A stretch of DNA of 43,975 nt from Candidatus Nomurabacteria bacterium (GTDB lineage Bacteria; Patescibacteriota; Minisyncoccia; Phycocordibacterales; UBA9973). The stretch lies in the NCBI GenBank assembly GCA_943357245.1, contig CALRGH010000003.1, forward strand, positions 1 to 43,975. Reading direction: 5' to 3'. The position numbers and the translations under genes were made by a program. Numbering within the stretch: position 1 is the first letter of the stretch; every line of letters starts with the position of its first letter. Positions 6,947 through 16,222 of the stretch are shown piece by piece. Under the pieces are notes generated by a model. It worked only from the letters and a program-made list of their open reading frames with translations. It was not told where the DNA came from and made no database searches.

Positions 6947-9900
6947 ATGTCAAGCTTGGTACAAAGATTGACTATGCGCACGAAGCGCTTATTTGGTTTG
7001 TCTAAAAAAAAGCACCATCATATTAATACTGGTGCCTCTTTGTCGATGCACGAAGAAAAAAAGATTTCTCTTTTCCCTCGCATGTCTCATCATGGATTTG
7101 TACATATTCCTCGCCAACATCATCGTCATGTAAAAAATAAATATAAACTGCCACTAAGTATTATGGTGGGGGGAGTGCTACTTCTTGTCATTGTATTTGG
7201 CTATAAAATTCGCGCAGATGTAACAAAAGTAAATTTCTATGCAAGCACTTGTGCTGGTGGATGGGAACATCCTGAATATGCATCAGGCGTTGCTCAAGTA
7301 TTTGAAGGAGGTCAGACTTTTTCAAAAGAAAATTCAGCATTTCTTGCTAATAGTACAGGAGAGATTACCTGTGCTGATTTTAAAGGAGATATTCCTCTCG
7401 ATGCAACTCCTCAAAAAATAGTGGTGAAAATGTCATGGCTTTTGACGGATGACGCGCTTCCTGATAAAGAACCATTTAATACGATTCCTGAAGTAGAGGG
7501 TGGAGAAACACACGAAATTTCAGATACAGATACCGAGGCTACTCCGTCATCAGAAGTTCCACCGTCCGAGTCATCAAGCGACGAAGTTCTTCAAGATACA
7601 ACGGAACAAAAAGAATCACCACAAGAAACACTTCCTGGTCCTGATGCATCCGAGACTCCTGTGGAGGAACAAAATCCTACACCTCCTGATGGTGCTGTGC
7701 AAACATTTTTGTGGAATTCGTTCAAGCCACAGGTAGTATATGCAGAAGATACTCCCGTAGAATCAGTTGTCCAAGAGGAAGTTGTAAGTGATATTCCGTT
7801 AGAAGTTACAGAGGAAATAGTGCCAAGCGATACAGCTGAACAAGGCGATATTGTTCCTGTTCCGGGAGGAGAGGAATCAGTGTCCGAAGTTGCGGTTGCT
7901 GATGATTTTCTAGAAGTGTCGTACAGTCTCGATGAGCTTACTTGGAAAAAAATAGGTACGGTAGGTGGAGCTCATTGGGAAGATGCAACATTTCAAATCG
8001 ATGACCCCGCTATTATACAATCTGGAGATATATCAAACATTAAAATAAAAATTGCTACGTTAGCTACCATAGATACACCTCCTGTTGTGTATTTAGATAG
8101 TGCGTATATAGAAGTCGAATATGAAATAGCGCCTCCTGTTATTGCGCCGACAATCGCGCTTACGGATGCATCGAGTATGATTTTTGGCGTCACTGATTTT
8201 AGTGCACAAGATGCGCCGACATTTACTGTTCGTGACCCTGCACTTTCGGCAATTGAAATTGCTGGTCTCATAGAAAAAGGTGATGCAAAAGTGATTGAAG
8301 ACACAGAAGGCGTATTTGCTGAACTTTTAAATAAACCAGATGCGCCGATGTTTATACCCGCGATTCCTGATGTGTTAGAAGAAATGCTTCCAAAAGCACC
8401 ACTACCAGCGGATTCGTCCGGAGAAACTATTCCTCTTGAAGAAGACATCCTCATTCCTGATGAAATACCGATTGTACCAATCGCGCCCGATGATGCAGCA
8501 CCAGCACCAGAATCAAAATCGAGTGATATTATTTCTCTACTACATCAAACGATCACTAAAAAAATACCAACAATCGCGACAACCGAGATAGTTGTACCAG
8601 ATGCACCTCGCCCGCGGTACACGACTATCACTCATAAAAAAACACCATCGTTTTTTGTAACCAAAAAAGCATTTGCGGAAGATGTAATTGTGCCACCTAC
8701 GCAAGCCGTGGTATTGGATGCAGATGGAGAACTGACTGATATTGTTGCTACGGTGAGTACCAATATTACTGATGGTGTACCACAACAAGAAGTGTCTATT
8801 GAACGGCCGTCGCGATCATTTCGTCCTGGTACCTATATCCTCAGGGTTTCTATGACAACGCCAGACGCTATTATTGTGTCCGAACAGGATTTTACCTGGG
8901 GCGTGCTTGCTATCAATACAGATAAATCATTGTACAAACCAGGTGACACTGCGTATTTACAAATGGGCGTGCTCACTGATCAAGGGCATACTGTTTGTGA
9001 TGCTGATCTTACGCTTGCTATTACGACACCAAGCGGTGCGGTGACTCAGTTGGACACTAGAGATGGATCTATTGTGCGTGAAGAAATGTGTGGGCCGGAT
9101 AATGTGATCAATGTGCCAGATTATTATGGCTATTATCGTGTCGGTGGTGTTGGTACGTATACTATGACCCTCACCGCGACAACAGGAAATGGTACAAAAA
9201 CAATTCAAGATTCGTTTGTCGTTTCTGCTGCGTTTCCTTTTATCGTCAGTCGCACAGGACCGACGCGTATCTATCCGGTCGTAGCATACGCAATGTCTAT
9301 TAATGTTTCTTCGGATGACGCGTGGTCTGGAACTGTCACTGAACGTGTACCGGCAAGCTTTGAAATCATATCGTCGGATGTCGGTTTACCATATGACAAT
9401 ATTGAAAGAGAAGGTGATACTAAAATTATTTCATGGAATGTGTCACTTCTTGCTGGGCAAGAAGTGACACTCGGATATTATTTTAATGCGCCAGACATTA
9501 GTCCAGAATTTTATTTGCTCGGTAAAATAAAATTAACAGACACCAATAGCGCAATTTCGTTCGAAGAATTTCGCAACTGGCAGATCGCATCTGATGCAGC
9601 GTGCAGTTCTCAGTCAGGTGGTGGTAACTGGAGTGACACCAGTAAGTGGTCATGTGGCCACGAACCAACTACTGCTGATGCGGTGACTATTGTTAGTGGT
9701 TCTGATATGACGGTGAATGTTGGTACACAAGCGGTGACAAGTGTCACGATCAATAACGGCGCAACACTGTACGGCGGTTCGAACACACTCACGATTGGCA
9801 CGACGTCGGGAACAGCCTTCACCAACAATGGCACGTTTAATGCAGGAACAGGAACCGTTACCTTTAGTGGTGCAGCAGCGATTACTCTTTTATCTGGTAC

Positions 9901-12900
9901 GTTTACCGGTAGTAGTGCATTTTATAATTTGCAGATGACACCAGCTATCTCGACGACCTCACGTACATACACTGCAGGTACCGCGTTCAATGTTGGTAAT
10001 AATTTGACCGTCAACCCATCATCAGCATCTGTCAGATCGCTCACGCTCACACTCTCTGGTACCACGACAATCACTGGTACACTCACTGTGACAGGGACAA
10101 CTTCTGCCACTGGGACACTCGATACAGCTAGTGGTTCAAACTATGCGCTCTCATTTAATAATATTGTCATTGGCACAGGATCAACAACAACCATCCGCGG
10201 TTCTTTAGTTACTGTGACAGGAACAAGTGGCACACTTATTTCAAATAGTGGTACATGGACTGCTCCAATAACACCATCGACCGTGACCCTTTCCGGTAAT
10301 GGTGATGCGACAGTTTTAAGTGGTACGACAGCAACATTTTTTAATCTTACTTCTTCCGGTACCGGCACAAAAACGCTTGGTGTCGCTATGACGGTGAGTA
10401 ATGTCTTTACTATAAGTGGTGGTACTTTTGCAGCGAGTTCGTATGCGATTACACTTTCTGGTACAACTGGAACACCATTTGTAAATTCGGCGACATTTAG
10501 TGCAGGGACAGGAACTGTCACCTACACAGGAAATAATACAGGTGGCAATACGACTGTCTTGAGTGCAACGTATTATAATGTGACGGTTAATGCCGCAGAG
10601 ACTTTTGTACTTGGTGGTGCGATTGTTGCAAATGTTGCAGGAAAAGTATTAATTACAAATGGTACTCTCGATACTGTTTCGGGAAGCAGTTATGCTATTA
10701 CCGCAGGATTTTTAGAAGTCGCCAATCTTTCAACAGCAATATTTACACCAAATGCCTCAGTTATTACTTTAAACGGCACATCTGGTACACTTTTTACGAA
10801 AGGTGCGAACGGTGTCTATAACGTAGGAACAGCTGAATTTGTTGTGACAAGTGCATCAGGGACACCTATATTTAGTTCTCGTTCACTTTCATATCATAAA
10901 ATAACAATAAATGCTGATGCGACTATTATAAATTCTGGCGCAGCAATTACTATGTCGAGCACTGATGCTAGTAATAAATTTTATGTACAAAAAGGCGTGT
11001 TTAATGCTGCAGAATATGGAGTTACTGGTACAGCAAATGGAACATTTCAAGTAGATGCCGGTGCTGGTTTTTGTGTGATTGGGACAATTGCTTCAACAAA
11101 TGCGACATGTAATAGTGCAGCAGGAAATACGAACATCGCTGCTGTTTTTCCAGCAAACTATACAAATGCAAATATTACTTTAGCGGCGACTTCGACTATT
11201 TATTATAACAATAATCGAAACACGGTATTATCTCCAACGCCAACATATGGAAATGTGACTGTCGCACCCGTAATGACGGCTTCACGAACCGCTACATTTT
11301 CAGCAGGAGCAGTTACAATAAATGGAAATCTCACGGTAAACCCTTCTGGAGGTGGAGTCGCTTATTCAAATACGGTAACCTATGGTTCTGCTGGGCTTAC
11401 TGTTGTGGGTGCGGTCACTTTGAGTGGCACTAGTTCAGGATATTCAATTCTCGATACAGGAAGTGCTTTGAATTACCCTCTCACGGCGGGTTCCGTCAGT
11501 ATTGCTGCTAGTTCAAGTCTTCTGATTAGAAATTCTACATTTACAATCACGGGAACCTCCGGCACACTGCTTGCAAATGCGGGTACATTTACTGCAGGTG
11601 GAACATCGACAACAGTCTTTTCTGGGAATGGTTCTGCTACTATAAATTCTGGAGCACTCGATTTTAATACACTCACATTCTCCGGAACTGGTACGAAAAC
11701 GCTCGGTGCTGCGATTTCAGTTTCAAGTAGTAAGACAATGACTGTGTCTGCAGGGACATTTGATCCAAGTACGTATCTGGTGACAGGTTCCGGTACGAAT
11801 ACGCTCACCGTTTCAAATGCGACAATCGCTGTTGGGGCGTCGACATTCGCAGGAAGTTATTCTGCAGGATTCGGCACGGTGAATTTGAATGCTGGTTCAA
11901 CAGTTGATTATAATTTGGGTGGCACGCAGACAGTGGATAGTTCGAAAACATACGTGAACTTAACCATTTCAACAAGTGGTACAAAAAGTTTGAATGCAAC
12001 GACAACAGTCACCGGCACACTCACCGTAAATGGCGGAACACTTGATACGGTCAATGGATCAGGATATACCGTTACTACGGTCGGGCTTACGATTGGTGCA
12101 TCAGGTACGTTCCGTGCGCGCACTTCCGCAGTTACCGTAACAGGTAGTTGGACAAATGCAGGAACATTTACCGCGGACACTTCGACAGTGACATTCAACG
12201 GTGGCACAACCGCAACAATTTCTGGTACGACATCTTTTTACAATCTTACGATCACGCACTCTGCCGCGAAAGAAGTTAATTTTGCATCTTCCGGTGCGCC
12301 TGTGTATACAATTACGAATACATTTACGGCAACTGGGCATGCTGCTGCGCTTATCAAACTCTATTCCGATGCGACGCCAACTGCATGGCATTTTCATCCG
12401 ACAGGAACGGCCTCCGCTGATTATGTGGATGTGAAAGACAGTACGTGTGATTCTGGTTCAGTGACCGTTGATCCGCTAACGAATTTTACTAACAGTGGCA
12501 ACAACGGATCCTGTTGGGGAACTGTTGTGCCCACCATTACGTTTTCAAACTCTGATGACACGATTGGTTTTGGCCCTCTGACGTCAGGTGCGGTACGATA
12601 TGCGACAGGAGACACCTCTGGTTCTAGTTCTGATTCTGTTGCGCATAGCTTTGTCGTCACGACAAATGCAACAAACGGATACACGCTCACGTATAAAGGA
12701 CCGACACTAACATCCGGTGCAAATACGATTGCTGTCGGAACAGCGCTTGCCACAGGAGGGACTCCTGGAACTGCACAATTTGGAATTTCTGGAGCACTTA
12801 CAGGAAGTGATACTGGCGCAATGGCGACAAATTATAATCATGCGACACCAAAATGGACATATGTTGATAATACAACAACGACTCTTGCAAGTTCAACAGG

Positions 12901-13012
12901 AGCAGTGACGTCCGATACCATAAATATGCATTACCAATCAAATATTTCATCAGTGACACCGGCTGGTTCTTATCAGACAATGATTACGTATATACTTACC
13001 GGAAATTTTTAA
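6947..13012 (+). CDS. Giant membrane-anchored surface repeat protein (2021 aa)
   Basis: A His/Lys-rich cytoplasmic N-terminus is followed by one membrane segment (about 69-87); the rest is extracellular. Regions in order: a Cys-containing beta-domain (about 96-170) apparently interrupted by a long acidic, Pro/Ser/Glu-rich linker; NTDKSLYKPGDTAYLQ (about 660), matching the MG2-like macroglobulin pattern; GGNWSDTSKWSCGHEPTTADAVTI (written from about 890 on), a module starting many beta-helix-like surface proteins; then about 950 residues of degenerate Gly/Thr/Ser repeats with units like AGTGTVTFSG, FYNLT and GTKTLG; and a C-terminal module (about 1860-2021) ending YQTMITYILTGNF that is also present in the next gene. 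Likely an adhesin or attachment fibre. The low-complexity stretch creates many spurious reverse-strand ORFs. Confidence 0.85.
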   Translation: MSSLVQRLTMRTKRLFGLSKKKHHHINTGASLSMHEEKKISLFPRMSHHGFVHIPRQHHRHVKNKYKLPLSIMVGGVLLLVIVFGYKIRADVTKVNFYASTCAGGWEHPEYASGVAQVFEGGQTFSKENSAFLANSTGEITCADFKGDIPLDATPQKIVVKMSWLLTDDALPDKEPFNTIPEVEGGETHEISDTDTEATPSSEVPPSESSSDEVLQDTTEQKESPQETLPGPDASETPVEEQNPTPPDGAVQTFLWNSFKPQVVYAEDTPVESVVQEEVVSDIPLEVTEEIVPSDTAEQGDIVPVPGGEESVSEVAVADDFLEVSYSLDELTWKKIGTVGGAHWEDATFQIDDPAIIQSGDISNIKIKIATLATIDTPPVVYLDSAYIEVEYEIAPPVIAPTIALTDASSMIFGVTDFSAQDAPTFTVRDPALSAIEIAGLIEKGDAKVIEDTEGVFAELLNKPDAPMFIPAIPDVLEEMLPKAPLPADSSGETIPLEEDILIPDEIPIVPIAPDDAAPAPESKSSDIISLLHQTITKKIPTIATTEIVVPDAPRPRYTTITHKKTPSFFVTKKAFAEDVIVPPTQAVVLDADGELTDIVATVSTNITDGVPQQEVSIERPSRSFRPGTYILRVSMTTPDAIIVSEQDFTWGVLAINTDKSLYKPGDTAYLQMGVLTDQGHTVCDADLTLAITTPSGAVTQLDTRDGSIVREEMCGPDNVINVPDYYGYYRVGGVGTYTMTLTATTGNGTKTIQDSFVVSAAFPFIVSRTGPTRIYPVVAYAMSINVSSDDAWSGTVTERVPASFEIISSDVGLPYDNIEREGDTKIISWNVSLLAGQEVTLGYYFNAPDISPEFYLLGKIKLTDTNSAISFEEFRNWQIASDAACSSQSGGGNWSDTSKWSCGHEPTTADAVTIVSGSDMTVNVGTQAVTSVTINNGATLYGGSNTLTIGTTSGTAFTNNGTFNAGTGTVTFSGAAAITLLSGTFTGSSAFYNLQMTPAISTTSRTYTAGTAFNVGNNLTVNPSSASVRSLTLTLSGTTTITGTLTVTGTTSATGTLDTASGSNYALSFNNIVIGTGSTTTIRGSLVTVTGTSGTLISNSGTWTAPITPSTVTLSGNGDATVLSGTTATFFNLTSSGTGTKTLGVAMTVSNVFTISGGTFAASSYAITLSGTTGTPFVNSATFSAGTGTVTYTGNNTGGNTTVLSATYYNVTVNAAETFVLGGAIVANVAGKVLITNGTLDTVSGSSYAITAGFLEVANLSTAIFTPNASVITLNGTSGTLFTKGANGVYNVGTAEFVVTSASGTPIFSSRSLSYHKITINADATIINSGAAITMSSTDASNKFYVQKGVFNAAEYGVTGTANGTFQVDAGAGFCVIGTIASTNATCNSAAGNTNIAAVFPANYTNANITLAATSTIYYNNNRNTVLSPTPTYGNVTVAPVMTASRTATFSAGAVTINGNLTVNPSGGGVAYSNTVTYGSAGLTVVGAVTLSGTSSGYSILDTGSALNYPLTAGSVSIAASSSLLIRNSTFTITGTSGTLLANAGTFTAGGTSTTVFSGNGSATINSGALDFNTLTFSGTGTKTLGAAISVSSSKTMTVSAGTFDPSTYLVTGSGTNTLTVSNATIAVGASTFAGSYSAGFGTVNLNAGSTVDYNLGGTQTVDSSKTYVNLTISTSGTKSLNATTTVTGTLTVNGGTLDTVNGSGYTVTTVGLTIGASGTFRARTSAVTVTGSWTNAGTFTADTSTVTFNGGTTATISGTTSFYNLTITHSAAKEVNFASSGAPVYTITNTFTATGHAAALIKLYSDATPTAWHFHPTGTASADYVDVKDSTCDSGSVTVDPLTNFTNSGNNGSCWGTVVPTITFSNSDDTIGFGPLTSGAVRYATGDTSGSSSDSVAHSFVVTTNATNGYTLTYKGPTLTSGANTIAVGTALATGGTPGTAQFGISGALTGSDTGAMATNYNHATPKWTYVDNTTTTLASSTGAVTSDTINMHYQSNISSVTPAGSYQTMITYILTGNF
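9440..9470. repeat. Perfect 14-bp intragenic palindrome, triloop TGG
   Basis: GTGTCACTTCTTGC (9440-9453), TGG, then its exact complement (9457-9470). It lies within the giant surface protein gene upstream of the repeat region. Confidence 0.88.
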
Positions 13013-13053
13013 TTTCTGTGTATAACTTTTCAATGTTTTTAAATAAAATACTA

Positions 13054-13059
13054 TATAAT
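13054..13059 (+). promoter_or_regulatory. Probable -10 (TATAAT) of the surface operon
   Basis: TATAAT in the 73-bp gap between the giant gene and the next ORF, 26 nt before the ATG at 13086. The -35 is poor, so read-through from upstream is also possible. Confidence 0.4.
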
Positions 13060-13085
13060 TAAACCAATACCAGATAGCATATTTT

Positions 13086-14180
13086 ATGAAATTTATTTTA
13101 GTAACAAAAAACAAAATTATCTCATCGATTCTTATTATCGGGGTCATCTTTCTTACCTCAGGTATTTTTCCGAATATTGTTTTTGCCGCAGCGCTCACGA
13201 GCGTTAAAGATACGATGAGTACGCAAGCAAAAAATACTGCTGCTGACCATACCCTTACGTGGACACTGGCTTCTGGAAGTACAACAGCATTAAATGCAAC
13301 TATTACGGTTGATTTTGTGCAAGCAGATATTGTCGCTTCGGGTACATGGCAGACTACTGATTTTGCATTTACAGATAACGTGCGAAGTGCAGCAGCTCCT
13401 GCTTCTGTTGGCACAGGTGCCGCATCTTGTTCCGGATCTTCGGCAGACAATTATATTGTGAACATTACCGCAGCAACCAGCACCTTTGTCATTACAACAT
13501 GTACAGGGTGGACAACGTCTGCTGCAACGACAGCAACCACTTTTGTTATTAAAGGAGCAACAGGGGGCACAGGTGCGCTTACTAACGCAAACGCTGATAC
13601 GAACTCCTCACTTGTTTCTATTACAAACGGCGTGAACGATACAGATAGCGGTAGTGCAGCTATTGTTATTGAAACTAATGCAGTTGTGACCGTGTCAGCA
13701 ACCGTGAATCCAACACTTACACTCGCTATTGATTCTGCTTCAGTATCGCTCGGTACGCTCTCTACTAGTGCCGCGGGTACGGGAACGAACCAAATCGATA
13801 TTGCCACCAATGCTGGTGGTGGATTTCTCTTAACATATAATGGTGCGACACTCACTTCAGGTGCCAATACCATTGCGGTGTATTCTAGTGCAGCATCAAG
13901 TCCGGGTACTGCTGGTTTTGGGGTAAATCTAAAAGATAATGCAACACCAAACATTGGGTCTGATGCGACAACTAACTCCGGTGCAACCTGTACACCAGCA
14001 GCGAACTATAACACCGCGGACGCTTATAAATTTGTAGCAAGTACGACGACAAATTTGACGAGCATGAGTGCTGCTGCTGATTGCCGATTTATCGTGTCCT
14101 ATGTTGCGAACATTGCGTCAACCACACCAGCAGGTTCATATTCGACCGCAATTACCTATATCGCTTCAGGCACGTTTTAA
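13086..14180 (+). CDS. Secreted surface protein with WxL-like C-terminal module
   Basis: 364 aa with a signal peptide (hydrophobic core about residues 12-32, cleavage likely near FAAALTS). The mature part is Ala/Thr/Ser-rich. The last about 165 residues align with the C-terminus of the preceding giant protein: IDIATNAGGGFLLTYNG, LTSGANTIAV, GTAGFG, and a closing TPAGSYSTAITYIASGTF. The layout (a strand with a G-Y/F-x-L motif, and a final GxY-T-T-x-TY strand) resembles WxL domains of Firmicutes but lacks the Trp residues. The downstream neighbour is a DUF916/WxLIP-like protein, the usual partner of WxL proteins. Only 3 nt separate the two genes, so they are surely co-transcribed. Confidence 0.7.
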   Translation: MKFILVTKNKIISSILIIGVIFLTSGIFPNIVFAAALTSVKDTMSTQAKNTAADHTLTWTLASGSTTALNATITVDFVQADIVASGTWQTTDFAFTDNVRSAAAPASVGTGAASCSGSSADNYIVNITAATSTFVITTCTGWTTSAATTATTFVIKGATGGTGALTNANADTNSSLVSITNGVNDTDSGSAAIVIETNAVVTVSATVNPTLTLAIDSASVSLGTLSTSAAGTGTNQIDIATNAGGGFLLTYNGATLTSGANTIAVYSSAASSPGTAGFGVNLKDNATPNIGSDATTNSGATCTPAANYNTADAYKFVASTTTNLTSMSAAADCRFIVSYVANIASTTPAGSYSTAITYIASGTF

Positions 14181-14183
14181 CTT

Positions 14184-15212
14184 ATGAAAAAAGTTTTCAG
14201 TACAGCAACACTTTTTCTTATAGTGGCATTCGTTGCTGTCTTGTTACCAATACATCGTACTCATGCGCTCACCATTACGCCTATTCGACTTGAGATTAAT
14301 GGTAATCCCGGTCAGGTGCTCTCACAGCAGATGACGCTTATTAACGAGCAGAATGTGCCCGCGACTTATTATGTGTCGTATGCAAATTTTGAAACACGTG
14401 GAGAGACAGGAAGTCCGTCATTTGTTGATGCTACAGACGATCTCGGTACATGGATGAGTGCTCCTTCCTCTGTTACCGTTCCTGCAAAGACATCAATTAT
14501 CGTGCCGATACAGATTACGATTCCGCGCGATGCAAATCCAGGTGGTCATTTCGCTTCTATTTTTTGGGGGACTGTTGCACCAGATGCTGCATCAGGTCAA
14601 GTGGCTATCGGTACAAAGATGGGTCTACTTGTACTGCTTCGGGTAAACGGTGAAATTAATGAAGAGGGAGGTATTTTGGAATTCTCAACAAAAGACGCAC
14701 GCACATTTTTTACCGCGCTTCCAATTTCGTTTCAATATCGGTTTCAGAACGCTGGTGATGATCGTATCAAACCGACAGGTGATGTGATAATCAAGAATAC
14801 GTTCGGCATGGTGGCAAAAAAAATTTCAGGTAATCCAGTAGAAGGAAATATCTTACCGAGAAGTATTCGAAAATTCGAAACTGTGTGGGAAGGGAAAGAC
14901 GGGGCAACACCAAAAGAAGATATACGCCAGGGAAATTTTTTTACCAAAGCGCAATATGAGTGGCGTAATTTTGCATTTGGACGGTATCGCGCAACAATGG
15001 CACTTTCTTATGGAACAAAAAATGAAGTAGCAACTAGTACATTCGCGTTTTGGGTTTTTCCGTGGCATCTTTCTCTTGTGTCGCTCATCACGGCACTCGT
15101 GCTCTTTTTTATAAGTCGCATGATGATCCGACGATACAATCGATGGGTTATCAAACAAGCGCGAACCATGATGAAGCGTGAATCAGAAAACGCTCATGAA
15201 AAAGAAAAATAA
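14184..15212 (+). CDS. DUF916/WxLIP-like membrane-anchored protein
   Basis: 342 aa. Signal peptide (about 1-28, ending THA), then an Ig-like beta region with LTITPIRLEINGNPGQVLSQQ, VPAKTSIIVPIQITIPRDANPGGH and FASIFWGTV. Its order (ligand-binding-like repeat with an NPGQ/x-NPGGH pattern, second Ig-like domain, C-terminal membrane helix about 295-317, short basic cytoplasmic tail) is the architecture of WxL-interacting proteins, which bind peptidoglycan and/or WxL partners in Gram-positives. It overlaps the dockerin gene by 17 nt. I infer that it holds the WxL-like modules of the two upstream proteins at the cell surface. Confidence 0.6.
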   Translation: MKKVFSTATLFLIVAFVAVLLPIHRTHALTITPIRLEINGNPGQVLSQQMTLINEQNVPATYYVSYANFETRGETGSPSFVDATDDLGTWMSAPSSVTVPAKTSIIVPIQITIPRDANPGGHFASIFWGTVAPDAASGQVAIGTKMGLLVLLRVNGEINEEGGILEFSTKDARTFFTALPISFQYRFQNAGDDRIKPTGDVIIKNTFGMVAKKISGNPVEGNILPRSIRKFETVWEGKDGATPKEDIRQGNFFTKAQYEWRNFAFGRYRATMALSYGTKNEVATSTFAFWVFPWHLSLVSLITALVLFFISRMMIRRYNRWVIKQARTMMKRESENAHEKEK

Positions 15213-16107
15213 CAATACGCGTACGTTGTTTTTACAGATGTGCTTGTTGTGCGCTTGCGCACTCCTTGTGTATCCTCTTACTTCATTTGGGGACGTGTCT
15301 GTTACTGTTTCTGCTACCGTGCCGGGAGTCGTTGGTGGAGGAGGTGGAGGAGGTGGGGGTGGGGGTGGCGATACATCTCCTACCTCGGTTATTTTTTCTG
15401 GGCGAGCATATCCGCTTTCGCGGGTTATTGTTTTGAAAGATGGACAAGAAATTATTAATACGATAGCTGGCCCTGATGCAAAATTTTCTGTTTCTGTTTC
15501 AGGACTTTCAAGTGGCACGTACACATTTTCTATTTTGAGTGAAGATGGACAAGGGCGTCGTTCAACACTGTTCACTATTCCCATCTTAATTACTGCAAGT
15601 GTAACGACGACTGTCTCTGGTATTTTCTTGGCACCGACCATCGCAATCAATAAACAACAAGTAAAACGCGGTGAGACGCTTACTATTTTTGGTAAAACAA
15701 CTCCAAATGCTTCGGTGTCTATTGAAGTGCATTCAAGTCATGAAATTTTTGCCTCAGTACCCTCAGATGCAAGTGGTGCCTATTTGTACAATTTAAATAC
15801 GATGCCACTAGAATATGGTAGTCATAGTACAAAATCAAAAGCGACACTGCCAACAACCCTAACAAACGAAACAAGTTCATACAGTAATGCGCTCGCCTTC
15901 TCCGTAGGAAATACGACGATTGAAAAAAACGTGCTTTGTCCAGGAAAAGGAGATATCAATAATGATTGTCGAGTCAACCTTCTTGATTTTTCTATTATGG
16001 CGTTCTGGTATCGTCGTCCAGCACCACCACAAAACGTGGATTTAAATACTGACCGTTCAGTGAGCATTGTTGATTTTAGTATTCTTGCGTTTTACTGGAC
16101 GGGGTAG
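15196..16107 (+). CDS. Secreted dockerin-domain protein with Ig-like repeats
   Basis: 303 aa from ATG 15196 (GTG 15178 is an alternative; 15196 gives a cleaner signal peptide ending near SFGDVSV). A 12-Gly run follows, then two Ig-like beta domains (for example VIFSGRAYPLSRVIVLKDGQ and RGETLTIFGKTTPNASVSIE). The last 56 residues form a duplicated calcium-loop module: GDINNDCRVNLLDFSIMAFWY and VDLNTDRSVSIVDFSILAFYW, each with D-x-N-x-D-x3-N/S-x2-D spacing followed by a helix, which is the type I dockerin pattern. Dockerins bind cohesins; two cohesin-like proteins lie immediately downstream. Overlaps the DUF916-like gene. Confidence 0.78.
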   Translation: MKKKNNNTRTLFLQMCLLCACALLVYPLTSFGDVSVTVSATVPGVVGGGGGGGGGGGGDTSPTSVIFSGRAYPLSRVIVLKDGQEIINTIAGPDAKFSVSVSGLSSGTYTFSILSEDGQGRRSTLFTIPILITASVTTTVSGIFLAPTIAINKQQVKRGETLTIFGKTTPNASVSIEVHSSHEIFASVPSDASGAYLYNLNTMPLEYGSHSTKSKATLPTTLTNETSSYSNALAFSVGNTTIEKNVLCPGKGDINNDCRVNLLDFSIMAFWYRRPAPPQNVDLNTDRSVSIVDFSILAFYWTG

Positions 16108-16186
16108 TGAAAGTTGGCAAGGCTCCGACATGAGTCGGAGCGCGCTTCGCGCATTGCCAACTTCTACTACCCCGGGACCCGGGTAG
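16101..16186. promoter_or_regulatory. Structured intergenic element with alternative pairings
   Basis: AAGTTGGCAA (16111-16120) pairs with 16154-16163, enclosing two hairpins: GCTCCGAC/GTCGGAGC (16122-16141) and GCGC-TTC-GCGC (16142-16152). CTACCC (16167-16172) can pair with GGGTAG at 16181-16186 or, as CTACCCC, with GGGGTAG at 16101-16107 (dockerin 3' end), so two exclusive folds are possible. No T-tract, so it is not a plain terminator. It sits between the dockerin gene and the cohesin genes. Confidence 0.55.
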
Positions 16187-16222
16187 TTTGGTTAGATACC
16201 AATTTATGAAAAAAGATACACT

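Noticed and set aside
9610-12753. Numerous reverse-strand ORFs (for example 10141-10521, 11473-11808, 12421-12753) opposite the giant gene
   Set aside because: They arise from the low-complexity Thr/Ser/Gly codons of the plus-strand repeats; the translations are Val/Pro/Thr-rich without motifs or promoters.
12950-13954. Minus-strand ORFs of about 166 aa opposite the WxL-like gene
   Set aside because: Shadow frames of an Ala/Thr-rich coding region; the plus-strand product has a signal peptide and a shared C-terminal module.
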